From Schistocerca nitens (lineage: Eukaryota; Arthropoda; Insecta; Orthoptera; Acrididae): a stretch of 64,000 bases of DNA. The notes below the pieces were generated by a model, which worked only from the letters and a program-made list of their open reading frames with translations, was not told where the DNA came from and searched no databases. Position numbers and translations under genes: made by a program. The stretch lies in contig NC_064615.1 in the NCBI RefSeq assembly GCF_023898315.1, positions 8,504,501 to 8,568,500 of the forward strand, in the 5' to 3' direction. The first letter of the stretch is position 1; each line of letters starts with the position of its first letter. Shown one piece after another: positions 41,150 to 52,645 of the stretch.

Positions 41150-41800
41150 GCACCGAGTAAAAAGAGTCTTTGGCCAGACCAATAAAACACGGGCATTACC
41201 AGGGAATGTCAAAGAAGACATCGGTTGGCAAAAGACCGGGTTATATCAGATTCTGTGCCTGTGACAAGACTATATTGGACAAACAGTGTGCACAATCGAA
41301 CATTGATGAGGACAACACCAGCGATACAGTAGACTAATGCATCCCAAAAAACAGCGGGCGCAGAACACTGTTTATCGGAAAATCATGTTCTGCAATACGA
41401 ACGTACATGGATTTTAGCACAGACTCCGATATACTGGGATAGCATCGTTAAAGAGGCCATCGAAATTCGCAGCAAGGACTGCGGCTATAATCTCAGCAAG
41501 GCTTGGGAACCAGCACTGTGTCCAATTAAGAACATACTCAGCAAACAAAACGATCTGGCGGCCAGGGCGAATGGAGGAACTTTACCTACGTTACCACAGA
41601 CACCCACACCATCGCCTTCGCGATGCGCACCCTCCAGAACGGGCTGCATAGGGAAAGGGTCGCTCACGCCCTGCAGCTCAGTTCGTCAGAGCAGCTGACG
41701 ATGGCGGCATGTATGGTCGCTGAAACATTTTGCCTATTGGACACTGTGAGCCGGCAGTTCCCCGTGGACTATTCAATCGATATTTGCAATGCTCGCCGGT
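41150..41800 (+). pseudogene. Penelope-like element relic, GIY-YIG endonuclease end
   Basis: Near 41205-41275 the plus strand reads KEDIGWQKTGLYQILC and, after a one-base shift, DYIGQTVCTIEH. GLYQI...YIGQT is the GIY-YIG nuclease signature at the C-terminus of Penelope-like retroelements. Then come RYSRLMHPKKQRAQN, HKI-F and a RPSKFAARTA/ISARLGNQH-type tail. Stops and shifts throughout. The reverse transcriptase part is missing. Penelope-like palindromes elsewhere in the window show that this class was active here. Confidence 0.65.
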
Positions 41801-42779
41801 AGAATCACATTTCAGTTTAGACAGTTCTCTTTTTTTGTGATTCGTGTCTCAGAGGAGTGACTTTTTACACACACACACACGAATGTACACGAGGGATTTC
41901 TTATAACGAGATTATCACCATGCCACTGTTCTTGAGTTTTTATGAAGTGTTCCCGGCTTACATCTCTTTCCCATGCCGTTGACCAGCTTCATAATTCTTC
42001 CCCCTTTTAGGACAGCTTCCCCCCTCCCTAGGACAAAGAAATTCCCTTACCTCTGTCCGGTCACTCTCTCTCTCTCTGGTGAGGATGCTGGTACTGGACT
42101 CACGTGGCACCCCTCATCCTGCCTGTGTTAGTGGCTTACGGCGCCGCCCACTGGCTACAGCTGTCCAGGAGATTCAGGACACGATTTCCTCTTGCTCAAG
42201 AACAAGACCCTAACGTTCACCCATACTATGACAATGAGGAAACCAATATACATTTATAGTTATTGAAACTATAACACTGTGGAGGCGGCATGCAAGAAAT
42301 ATTAAACTAGCATGCCTGGGTATGTAAATTAATTGAATTTCTATGCAACCGAACAAAACTCGTAAGACATTCAGTATATAAGGGAAGATTAGTAAGAATA
42401 TTTCTTTTTTTAAAATGACACTTGAATGTTGGTTTCTTGTGAGAAGATCGTGTTATGTCTCGTGTACGAAGTACAATCGTCCAACAACACAAATCGGAAT
42501 TTGAGAGCCGCAGAGTCAGAGTCTATCGAGACTGCTGTTTATCTTTACCCGGTATTGTTGCTCGTGCTGACTGGGATCCTAAGACTGTCATGTGACTATG
42601 GAATTGATAGCTGAGTACGACCATACTCCACGCCAGCGTTACTCGAATTGTGCTGCACATGGCCGTGGCGCTTCACAAGACATCTCTGTAGGCTCCGCGA
42701 AAATAATAACAGTCTAACGGAAAACAATATAAGTCTTGTCAAACACTCAGGAAACTGCTATTATAAATATCATATCAGT
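41801..42779. other. Unassigned, with AC and TC microsatellites
   Basis: An AC repeat at about 41867-41882 and a TCTC run at about 42063-42078. No gene recognised. Confidence 0.5.
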
Positions 42780-44520
42780 GTTAGATGTATACAGCTTATA
42801 TTATTACTCAGTGCTTAATAGCCGAAAATGTTGCGGCAACCAGCTTAGCAAATGCTGTCATCAGAATCACAAACAAAAGAATGCAACTTGGACCAGTAGG
42901 TATGTGGAGTATCGATACTCGTTACCACGTTCACACAGAGGCAGTGCTGCAGCTTTCTGCAGTGTCGCTTTTGAACGATACTATTTCGCGTCAGATCAGC
43001 ATTCTCACGGGTATATCAAACAAAAACTAATTGGTAGCCTTCAATACAACAATTTCGTCTTGCAAATGGATAAGTCGACTGATGTTGCTGGAGTGGACAC
43101 TTTGCTGATAATTATACCATATCCATATAAACATTCACTCGAAGTATAGTTTGTCATGTGCACCAATTAACACTTCCGGAAAAGAGATTTTTAACACAAT
43201 TTTTGTAAATAAACAATCTCGACTGGAATGATTTTGTGGAGATTTGTACATATGGGTCAAGGCAACGACTGGTAAAACAGCAGGAGCGATGTCACTAACA
43301 AAAAGTAAAGTGCCAACGTTGTTCCAATTATCGCTCTCTGAATACACAAGCACTCACGATAGTAAAGATTCCGCCAAATCTAAAAAAGATGTTTGATGAA
43401 GCAGGAAAAATAGTCAGTTACCTTAAATCATGATCTCTTGAATACCAATTGTTTTCAATATAGTGTAGACACTACTGCGTCATACTGGGAATAGATGGTT
43501 ATCTCGGGATAAGACCATAACAAAATTATTTTAGCTGTGAACTCAATCACAAGCTTTAATGACTGACATTTATGTTACATTGAAAGGCCGTTTGAGCGAC
43601 GTGACTCTGTTGTTCAGAGTATTTTCCTTTTTGAAAGATATATTTGGACAAATTAATGGATTAGATCTGTCCTTACAAGGAAAACAGACAACTGTTTTTT
43701 ATACTAACAACATAATAACCAAACCAAAAACCAATTTAGATATCTGGATTGCTTGTGTTTTAATACTGAATGTGTCCTTTGGCGAGACTCCAGAGTCATC
43801 AGATGAAAGATTTCAACAATTGGTGCAATGTTTCCATAAAAAGCTCACGTCTTTTGAGACGTACTTTCCTGAAGAGCTGAGTCAAAGTTGTAAATGAATT
43901 CATGGGCTCAGAATCCAATTGCACGGAGTTTGAAGACGCAAGAAAATATGTCAAACTAAACCTATGAACCTTTTCAGAAATGCCATTATATTCAGGCACT
44001 GGATCATTGTTCAAAACAATGTCACTTTATGATTTTTAGTCCAGCATTCGTGATGAATATTCGCAACTTGCCACACAGGCTCTGCTTGTTCTTCTCGACT
44101 TCCGAAAAACTCATTGCATGAAACGGAATTCTCAGCATGAGCAGCTGCAAAGACAAAATACCGCAACACACTAGATGCTGAACCTGACATGTGCCTTCAC
44201 TCCCTCATGTCAAGTATAAGATTCAACGTTTGGTGAAAGACAAAGACACGGCTTCATACTTCCAATTAAATGTAAACAATTTTGTCAGTTTACAATGGAC
44301 TCAGTACAGTGCTGTTTTGCGTATAGTATTATTGTGTGTTGTTTTCTAAATTGGTGTAGAAGACAGTAGGGTATAATGTACCTTTTTTTGTATGATTTAT
44401 ATTAAATGATTATAATTAAGGAATGAACCTAAAACCAGGTTTTGCTTACTTTAGCTCCCCATAAAATATCCAGTATTTCAAGAATTTCCCTTGCCATAAC
44501 AGTTTGAAGACCGCTGCTCT
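42780..44520 (+). pseudogene. hAT (ZBED5/FAM200-like) transposase relic
   Basis: Pieces of a hAT transposase on the plus strand. LNDTISRQIS is near 42975. LQYNNFVLQMDKSTDVAG near 43045 matches the family LQ-DESTDVS block with the first catalytic Asp. FSFLKDIFGQINGLDLSLQG near 43625 lies in the central helical region, and KYRNTLDAEPDM near 44155 in the C-terminal dimerisation domain. Many shifts and stops. On the minus strand the right end near 44515 reads CAGCGGTCTTCAAACTG, like the terminal repeat of this hAT group. I did not find the left end. Confidence 0.65.
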
Positions 44521-44639
44521 ACGCCATGTAGGCTCTCTGCGACCCCGATGACTTAAAATCCGGAAGAACATAGACATTGTTCGCTCGGCCGCCCAGGATA
44601 GCACAGCCACGTGACCTACTTTGAGTCAGGAAATAGGAT

Positions 44640-45340
44640 AGTGTGTGGAACATAATATACTTACGGATAGTGGAAAGACGTCTGGAGCACCACGAACTGT
44701 CAGAAAGGCTACGATTGTTTCGTGTTCGCTTGGCGCGGCACCAAGGAGAGACACGCCGACAACGGTGCCGGAAACAATGGCACTGGAGACAGAAATGATG
44801 CGACGGCGAGTCCCAGTTATGCGTGCACCATCGCGATGGAAATATCCGTCTTTGGAGGCTCCAAGGACAACGAACATTACCAGACAGCGTTCTTCATTGT
44901 CAAACGGCCCCAACACGTGGCGGGATGGTATGGGTTGTTATTGGGTACACAATACGATCACTTTTGATGGGCGTAGCTGGTTACTGGGGCAGCAATGGTT
45001 AGGGTAGTAGGTGTGTCCTGTCTTTGAGGACCTTCTCACGTTGTCTTTCAACGAAATATTACAAGACCTCACGTTACCACTTCCATACTGAGCTAATTTG
45101 ATACAAAGTACTCTTGCCAGTATGTGCTCCAGATCTCTCACCTGTTGAAAACATCTGGTCATTTGTTAGCAAGAGTCTGGCACGTCGCTACTCACCGGCC
45201 ACTGACTGATGAACTATGGCATAGAGATACAGTAGCGTGGAATGCGGCAGCTGTGTCTAACGCCCTATAGTCGAGCAGCTGTAAGAAGATCCCTGACAGG
45301 TGCAGTGGACTGGGGCGCAGCAGCTCTGCGTGCCTACTGC
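44640..45340 (+). pseudogene. Tc1-like transposase relic
   Basis: In shifting frames: QLCVHHRDGNIRLWRLQGQ near 44815, a GMVW-like block near 44920, and CAPDLSPVENIWSFVSKSLA near 45125 (catalytic Glu in PVEN). The match to SPDLSPIEHVW is clear, and downstream sequence fits the usual helical C-terminus. No ends defined. Confidence 0.65.
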
Positions 45341-45886
45341 AACCAATCACGTTACGCGGTTTTGTAAATGTCTCTATGGCAACGCCGCACTGTTGCCGAA
45401 GCTCTGTATATGGCTACCGTTTTCGCCTGAAACTGTACGCCGCAGGTGACAGCTGGCAACTGCGTTGCCACCTGTCAGGAATCAACTTACACCGACTCAT
45501 CTACATTTCAGTTCGATTCGATCCCCAGCCCCGGCAAGAGTCACTCACTGCTGCTGTCAGAGTAGCCAGCTATTTCTACTGAATTTCGAACCCTGCACAC
45601 AAATTTAGTCACGAACTCTTCCTGCTATACCCTAAAGTCCATGGATGGGTAACCGGAGGGTCACCGGGTCGGATCCGGCCTGCGATTGGTTTCAATCCGG
45701 CCCGTGGATGAAGTTCTTGGGAGAGAGAGAGCGACTTAAGGGACTCTCGAACGTTCAATATTATTATCAATTCGTCAATATAATGACCATCTGCGAGCGA
45801 GTGTTCTCAAATTGTCGATAGCAGACACCGACGAACTTTACTGTAGCCGAACAAAATATTGTCAGTATTACCAATACATGGCCAGT
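45341..45886. other. Mostly unassigned; hAT-like GC-rich patch near 45650-45735
   Basis: GGGTCGGATCCGGCCTGCGA and CAATCCGGCCCGTGG resemble the GGATCCGGCCC repeats in non-coding parts of ZBED-type hAT elements. No ends found; low support. Confidence 0.3.
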
Positions 45887-46200
45887 GGCCTTGCCGCGGC
45901 ACTGCACAGGTTCCCGTCAGATTACGAAAGTGAAGTGCTGTCGGTCTTGGCTAGCTCATGGATGGGTGAGCATTGGGGGTCTGCTGAGCGCTCGCTGTTG
46001 GCGAGCGGCGTGCCCTGAGTCGTTGTGAGGCCAGCCGATGAGCCCGTTGACTGACAAGTAGCGGCTTCGGTCTCGAAAACTGACAAAGGGCGGGACAGTA
46101 GTGTGATGGCCACGTTCTCATCGACATCCGTATCGAGTGACGCTCACCGTCTGAGTATGACGCGGAGGTTGGCGGTACCGTTGCGCCTTCGGAGGGCAAG
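45887..46200 (+). mobile_element. 5S-rRNA-derived SINE, copy 3, diverged
   Basis: The 5S-like head (GATTACGAAAGTGAAGTGCT, AGCTCATGGATGGGTGAGCA) is more decayed than in the other two copies. The body keeps GAGCCCGTTGACTG, CGGCTTCGGTCTCGAAAACT and GAGTATGACGCGGAGG. No certain target duplication. Confidence 0.8.
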
Positions 46201-46610
46201 TATTATCGGTTTGACAGTTCGCACTTCCGTTGTTCGCATTTTTCCTGTTTCGTTCCTGTGTAATACTGTTGATTTTGCTAAGTTCAAACGATATAGACTA
46301 TTATACTTTTTAAAGCGAACAAAGAAATGATGGCTTAATTTATAAAATGCTACAGAAACAGCCAATACCTATACACCCAGTCATAAAAAGTATTTTCGGA
46401 CATACATTTGAAAAATACTTGCTAATAGTGTTTGTTGATATTAACACGCACTAATGATCTGCCTGTGGACAAAAAGTCAAATGTTACCTCTAACTGCTTG
46501 CCAACTGTGAGTGCCTATCTCACTGCCGTATTTTGTTTTTCTGTTCCTTGTCGTATTAACATTAGTTACGAGGGAGACTCAAATGAAAACCTTAAATATT
46601 TTTTAAAATA

Positions 46611-46810
46611 TTATTTATTGTGCCCCGGGTTCCCGGGTTAGATTCCCGGCGGGGTCAGGGATTTTCTCTGCCTCGTGATGACTGGGTGTTGTGTGATGTC
46701 CTTAGCTTAGTTAGGTTTACGTAGTTCTAAGTTCTAGGGGACTGATGACCGTAGATGTTAAGTCCCATAGTGCTCAGAGCCATTTGAACCTTTTTTTTTA
46801 TTTATTGTGC
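46611..46810 (+). mobile_element. tRNA-derived SINE, head B, truncated in the head; 13-bp target duplication
   Basis: TTATTTATTGTGC at 46611-46623 and 46798-46810. The insert begins CCCGGGTTCCCGGGTTAGAT (B box with one change), just 5' of the B box. It continues with GTCAGGGATTTTCTCTGCC and the full shared tail. It is inserted inside the mariner terminal region. Confidence 0.92.
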
Positions 46811-46848
46811 AGAAGTGGTACAAAACTGTATCACTTTTCAACATAATC

Positions 46849-47932
46849 TCATCCACGCTCAATGCAAGTCCTCCAGCGCTTACGAAGTGCATAAATTCCT
46901 TTAGAAAAAAGTTCATTTGTTAGTCCGTGCAACCACTCATGCACCGTGTGCCGTACCTCTTCATCAGAACAGAACTTCTTTCCTCCCAGTGCGCCTTTGA
47001 GTGGTCCAAACAGGAAATCACTTGGGGCAAAGTCTGGTGAGTATGGTGGATGAGGAAGACACTCAAAATGCAGGTCTGTGATTGTTGCAACTGTTGTACG
47101 GGCAGTGTGGGGCCTTGCATTGTCATGTTGCAAAAGGACACCTGCTGACAACAATCCACCTCGCTTTGATTTGATTGCAGGGTGCAGATGATTTTTTAGA
47201 TCTGTGTATGATGCACTGCTGACAGTAGTCCCTCTAGGCATGTAATGCTCCAAAATGACGCCTGTTTCGTCCCAAAAGAGATTCAGCATAACCTTCCCTG
47301 CTGATGGTTCTGTTCGAAACTTCTTTGGTTTTGATGATGAGGAATGGCGCCATTCCCTGCTCGCTCTCTTCGTTTCCGGTTGGTGGAAGTGAACTCAGGT
47401 TTCGTCCCCAGTAACGATTCTTGCAAGAAAGCCATCACCTTCTCGTTCAAAGCGCCGAAGAAGTTCTTTTACAAGCATCAACACGTCGTCCTCTCATTTC
47501 ATGAGTCAGCTGCCGTGGCACCCATCTTGCAGACACTTTGTGAAACTGGAGCACATCATGCACAGTGTGGTGTGCTGACCCATGACTAATCTGTAAACAT
47601 GCTGCAATGCCATTCAGTGTCAGTCGGCGGTTTTCCTTCACTATTGCTTCAACTGCTGCAATGTTCTGTGGAGTCACAACTCGTTGTGCCTGACCTGGAC
47701 GAGGAGCATCTTCCGCTGAAGTCACACCATTTGCGAACTTCCTACTCCATTCGCAGACTTGCTGCTGTGACAAACATGCATTACCGTACTGAACCTTCAT
47801 TCGTCGATGAATTTCAATAGGTTTCACACCTTCACTACGCAAAAACCGAATAACAGAACGCTGTTCTTCCCTGGTGCAAGTCGCAAGTTGGGCGGCCATC
47901 TTTATACTGATACTGCGACGGTATGTGTGCAT
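46849..47932 (-). pseudogene. Mariner transposase pseudogene (one frameshift, one nonsense)
   Basis: The N-terminal frame (47932 to 47447) has the paired helix-turn-helix domain: QRSVIRFLRSEGVKPIEIHR, LSQQQVCEWSRKFANG and VTPQNIAAVEAIVKENRRLT. It shifts frame near 47465. The joining frame contains LLRRFEREGDGFLARIVTGD-ET-stop-VHFHQPETKR, where a TGG Trp codon has become TGA next to the first catalytic Asp. The C-terminal frame (47289 to 46849) has LLQHDNARPHTA (second Asp) and YSPDFAPSDFLFGPLKGA (third Asp). The spacing is 34 residues, giving the DD34D signature. Confidence 0.88.
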
Positions 47933-48061
47933 CTGTACTGTGCTGTCACCTAGAGGCCATTCTGCACGCTTTTTGTAGCACGCGTACCAACTTACAGGAT
48001 AACGGCGCGAAATTTCGATTTGCTATTACAAATTTAAGGTTTTCATTTGACTCCCCTCTTA

Positions 48062-49543
48062 ATAATTTTTATATGTCGTGTACACTCTACTAAACTACAA
48101 CTGTTGAAACTTAAGGCATGTTATAATCAATTGATTGCAGCCAGTTGCTTCTGTAGGCGTTCATTTTTCCACGATGACATTTACAGACGTGTTGGATCCC
48201 ATCTTAGGATGTTTACATTTATTTGCGTGTCGTGAACATTGATTCTTTACTAACGACATTGCAGAATCCTTAAGACAGCTATCGCAAAACGTCTTTAAGT
48301 AAGGAAACGGTGTTCACTACGCGTAAATATGTATAAACATCTGAAGATGGATGGTTATAAATTGAAAATAGTTTAAAAAACGCATGTTACAAGGCATATT
48401 TCGCTGACGCGGTTTGTCGGCATAAGGGTGTCATACATATCGGTGAGTTACCACACAAACATTGACGTCACGGACGCCACAGTTTTGACTTTATGTGCAT
48501 GGAGCAGTCCTGTCGCGTCACATGATGAGACGGCCCGTTAACTTACGTAATTACGAAAATCAGGCCCACGGGCCAGAGTAAGGTTGCCCTTGCCTCTTCT
48601 AAACGTACAACAAGCAAAATTTCGCTGTTTTCTGTCCATTATAATATTCAAATACCTATGTTTGCCAGCATAGTTGAAGGATTAGAGCTTTTGGCCACGG
48701 TCTTGAAACTTCACTGAAGTAAACAGCGAAACCTAATAAGAGAGAAGGAGCAGTTTCTAAAACTATGATTTTTAACTGTGAGAGGATCTGGCAATTTGCA
48801 GCAAGTTATGAGCAAAAGTCCGTGACATTGATATGATAAGTTAAGAGTAAGAATAAATTTTCTTAAGACTGCAGTAAAATGACCTTCAATCAGCAAGCTA
48901 CAGTCTGAAGCTACTTCATTCTTATTACCAATTTCTCATACGAGTGCATTCCGCCCAGTTCCATCAACAATAGCAAGTTTAAATATTAATATGATAATCA
49001 TAGATAATGAGCTAGAGAATTACAAAAAGTACTATCCACAGAATATTCCATGGTTCTTGGAGGAAGCAGGTTCCACAATAATATTTACTTAACAGTTCGC
49101 TATGAATCGGCTTTCAGATTCTAGTCCATTGCCACATAACTAATTACTAAACAGACAGCAAGAGTCCCTAGCTGTTCATCACATTCGCTAGTTTACACAC
49201 ATAATACAGTAGTCAGTGCCATTACTCAATTGCACAATTTTTTGGCTGTAAAGTAAGTAGTAGAAGATTTATTTGTTCAGAGCTTCTTTGAGAACACGCA
49301 GAATTTACAAATTAGCAGGAGAGAACTTGAATAAACACTGTCAAAATACGAAACATAATTCATGAATAACAAACCACACAGTGTGGTTCTCCATACCATA
49401 GCTTCACGAAACTTTTACTGATGTTCACGGATCAGTCAAAGTAGACAAAAACGACGGTAACACGTTCGACACACAAATAAAACCGGCCAACAGCTCAGAA
49501 CAAGCCAAATACATCAATGGTAAGGCGATAAAGAGGCATATGC
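48062..49543. other. Unassigned 1.5 kb
   Basis: AT-rich, with no frame above about 62 codons and no repeat structure recognised. Confidence 0.5.
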
Positions 49544-50448
49544 TACGAGTTTTACAGGATAAACGATTGATGGAACTTTAATAGTGTCAACTATTTATTT
49601 ATAGCTCGTACAAAATAGATAAATATATACGTGTTTCAAAGTTTTACTGACAAAATTAGTCACCAGAATTGTGCATAACCCGTTGCCAGCGATGTGGAAG
49701 TCGTAGGATACTCTTAGCAGTGCCAGTTGTGTTGACAGTCGAGTGGCGTGGTCTATTGTCCGACGAATTTGTAGCAGTTCTGAAGCGAATGCCGTGAAGC
49801 GATTTCTTCAGATTTGAAATCGAGTTGAAATGACGAGGGCTTAAGTCAGGGGAGTGCAGTAGATGATATAGCACTTAGCAGCCCCATCAGTCAAACAAAT
49901 CAGTAACTGCTTGCACTTCAGGTGCTTGAGCATTGTCCTGCAAAATGATGGTCAGTTACTGCAGAAAGTGTCATCACTTCTGTCTCTAAGCTTTTCATAG
50001 GTTGCGTTCCAAAAACGAACAGCCTAGAGACAGAAGTGGTGAAACCTTTTGCAGGACCTGACCATCATTTTGGAGGACAATGCTCAAGCACGTACAGTGC
50101 AAGCTGTTACTGATTTGTTTGACTGATGGGGCTGCTAAGTGCTACACCACCTACTGCACTCCCCTGACTTACGCTATCGTGAGTTCTACTCGGTTTCTAA
50201 ACTGAAGGAAACGCTTCACGGCATTCGCTTCAGAACTGCTACAAATTCGTCGGGCAATAGACCGCGCCGCTCGAACTGTCAACACAACTGACACTGCTAA
50301 GAGTATCCTACGACTTCCATATCGCTGAGCAACGGGTTATACATAATGCTGGAGACTACTTTGAAGTTCAGTAAAACTTTGAAACACGTATCTATTTTGT
50401 ACTATCTGTAAATAAATAGTTGCCTCTCTTAAAGTTCCAACCCTCGTA
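49544..50448. mobile_element. Fold-back of two inverted mariner-like 3' ends
   Basis: The element 49546-50446 is bracketed by TA. Arm 49546-49992 is the reverse complement of 50021-50446 at about 85% by eye; the loop is 28 bp. Each arm encodes, pointing from the loop outward, the C-terminal part of a mariner-like transposase: QDNAQA near the loop, HSPDLSP, LHGIRFRTATNSS and LRLPHRWQRV. There is no N-terminal domain. The outer ends read TACGAG on both sides with AAAGTTCCA nearby, so this may be a mobile fold-back derivative of one mariner family. Confidence 0.75.
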
Positions 50449-50815
50449 TATTTTAAAAGTTGGGTTATAAGCAAAAATTCAGTGCACGACATATCCTAAC
50501 ATACCTTCTGTTTGTAGATGACATGTTGTTCTAATTTATTTCTGTGGCAGATTTCGGTTGGCAGCCAAAGGACACACACAATATTTAATAAAAGGTAAGG
50601 TTAAGCACATTTCCAATTTAAATAACAACAAACTTCGAAGTAACATATTTCTTAGACTAAACATAATCTGTAGGAATAAATTTGAGGAAAATAAAAGAAA
50701 TAAGCCTGTTGAGGATGCCACAACTGCGGTGAAACATGTTTGCTTATTAAAGCAAAACAAAATTTGTGTACTTGCAAAAGAGAAGGCACATACTTAACTC
50801 TTTATTAACGATATT
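50449..50815. other. Unassigned; possible Penelope-like 3' region
   Basis: The block GTTGAGGATGCCACAACTGC and GGTGAAACATGTTTGC near 50707-50745 resembles a Penelope terminal motif, with one change in CTGAGGA and a poor stem. Together with 52.67-52.83 kb it may be one old element split by the RTE-like LINE. Weak. Confidence 0.3.
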
Positions 50816-52645
50816 ATGCTTCTGTTTTTGTGTCTAGATATGAACAAAATCAACAGGAAGTTGAAGCAAGTAAAAGAAAGATTCCTTGAAGACAGATGCA
50901 AAGAAGTTGAAGACCTTCTGAAGAAAGGGAACCTTGAATTAGCATACAAAACAGTGAAACGCTTCTTCTCAGGAGGACAAAGGATTGGATGTAATGCCGT
51001 AATAAGAGAGGATAATAAGATGGTGTATAATCATGAAGATATAGCACTTACGTGGAAGGAATACCTAGAGAAATTATATGGAGGCAACGTACAAGATGAC
51101 ATGATTGAAAGTGAGGACGAAGTAGATAAAGATGAACTAGGAGACAGCATACTAAGGTCTGAATTTGATCAGGCAATACAGGCACTTAAGCACGGAAAAG
51201 CATCAGGAATTGACTCATTGCCTGCAGAAATCATCAAAGCAGCTGGAACAGAAATAAAAGATAAATTGTATAAATTAATTTGCCAAATATATGATACTGG
51301 AGAGCTGCCTGAGGACTTCAAAAAGTGTATTATTGTTCCATTACCAAAGAAAATGCCAGCAAAATCGTGTGCACAATACAGAACCCTCAGCCTAACATCA
51401 CATGCATCAAAAATTTTGACGACCATCCTCCTCAGAAGAATTGAAGGGAACGTGGAATGCATGCTCACAGAAGACCAGTTTGGCTTTAGAAGAGGGAGAG
51501 ATACGCGAGAAGCCATTATGGCCCTAAGGCTCATAATAGAAAAAAGAATGGAAAAAGGAAAGGACACCTACATAGCATTTGTTGACCTCGAAAAGGCCTT
51601 TGATAAGGTTGAATGGAAAAAACTATTCCAGATATTGAGGGAAACTGGAGCTAAGTACAAGGACAGGAGTACGATATGGAACATATACAAAGAAGAGGTG
51701 GCAATAGTGAGATGTGGGGAACATCAACAACAAGCAAAAATTAAACAGGGTGTGAGACAGGGATGTGCACTCTCCCCTGTCCTCTTTAATATGTACATAC
51801 AGAAAGCAATGGACGAGGTCAGAGAAAAGTTAGGACAAGCTAATGGAATCAGGATCCAGGGAAAAATAGTTGATATGCTGCGTTTTGCGGATGACATTGC
51901 TGTCCTAGCGGAAAATGAGGAAGAATTACAAGTAGTGTTGGAGGAAATGGAAAACACTCTTGCTACACGGTACAACATGAAAATTAATAAGTCAAAAACA
52001 AAAATCTTTGTTGCAAGCAAACAAAATAATCAAGCAATTACGAATATAAGGCTGAATGGAGAGAAGCTGAAAGAAATACAAGACTTTGTCTACTTGGGAA
52101 GCAGAATAACATCAGATGGTCGTAGTAGGAAAGATGTAATAAGTAGAATAAATCAGGCAAAGACTGCATTCTATAAAAGGAAAGGACTCCTCACATCAAA
52201 TATGATAAGTCTGTCGTTAAGGAAGCGGTTAGTAAAGACCTTTGTTGGGAGTGTGCTTCTCTACGGCAGCGAAACCTGGACACTTGGAAAGGACGAAAGA
52301 AGAAGGATTGAAGGATTCGAAATGTGGTGTCTGCGAAGGATGTTAAAAATTCCATGGACGGCCAGGATGACAAATGAAGAAGTCGTGCAGAGAGCGGAGG
52401 AAGTTCCAGTTCTTTGGAAGACGGTCAAGAAGAGGAGAGATATCTGGATGGGACACATTCTGAGACATGAAAGTCTTCTCCACACTATAACGGAAGGCCT
52501 TGTGGAGGGCAAAAGGGCAAGAGGCAGACCTAGAAGAAAGTACATAAGCCAGATAATGCAGGACCTAGGATGCGGAAGTTTCACGGAATTGAAGAGGCTG
52601 GCCGACAATCGCACTGAATGGAGAGCTGCTGCAAATCAATCTTAG
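50816..52645 (+). CDS. Intact RTE-like reverse transcriptase ORF (609 codons)
   Basis: Uninterrupted RT-bearing C-terminal half of a non-LTR retrotransposon polyprotein. Motifs: GKASGIDSLPAEIIK at 127-141, QFGFRRGRDTREAI at 221-234, FVDLEKAFDKV at 255-265 (first catalytic Asp D257), KQGVRQGCALSPVLF at 310-324, FADD at 357-360 (catalytic pair), VYLGSRITSDGR at 425-436 and YGSETWTL at 483-490. The end is EWRAAANQS. The N-terminal endonuclease is absent: coding similarity begins around residue 10-15, and the first Met and about nine residues come from flanking DNA. So it is a 5'-truncated copy that has not yet gathered stops. It resembles the 56.4/60.0-kb family but is clearly a different subfamily. 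Confidence 0.88.
   Translation: MLLFLCLDMNKINRKLKQVKERFLEDRCKEVEDLLKKGNLELAYKTVKRFFSGGQRIGCNAVIREDNKMVYNHEDIALTWKEYLEKLYGGNVQDDMIESEDEVDKDELGDSILRSEFDQAIQALKHGKASGIDSLPAEIIKAAGTEIKDKLYKLICQIYDTGELPEDFKKCIIVPLPKKMPAKSCAQYRTLSLTSHASKILTTILLRRIEGNVECMLTEDQFGFRRGRDTREAIMALRLIIEKRMEKGKDTYIAFVDLEKAFDKVEWKKLFQILRETGAKYKDRSTIWNIYKEEVAIVRCGEHQQQAKIKQGVRQGCALSPVLFNMYIQKAMDEVREKLGQANGIRIQGKIVDMLRFADDIAVLAENEEELQVVLEEMENTLATRYNMKINKSKTKIFVASKQNNQAITNIRLNGEKLKEIQDFVYLGSRITSDGRSRKDVISRINQAKTAFYKRKGLLTSNMISLSLRKRLVKTFVGSVLLYGSETWTLGKDERRRIEGFEMWCLRRMLKIPWTARMTNEEVVQRAEEVPVLWKTVKKRRDIWMGHILRHESLLHTITEGLVEGKRARGRPRRKYISQIMQDLGCGSFTELKRLADNRTEWRAAANQS

Larger units (their letters stand above)
46567..48061 (-). 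mobile_element. Mariner element (DD34D type) with TIRs, interrupted by a SINE
   Basis: The element 46569-48059 is flanked by TA at 46567-46568 and 48060-48061. The ends CGAGGGAGACTCAAATGAAAAC and AGAGGGGAGTCAAATGAAAACC pair for about 30 bp. Without the SINE it is about 1.3 kb, the normal length of a mariner. The transposase is nearly complete but broken twice. Confidence 0.92.
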
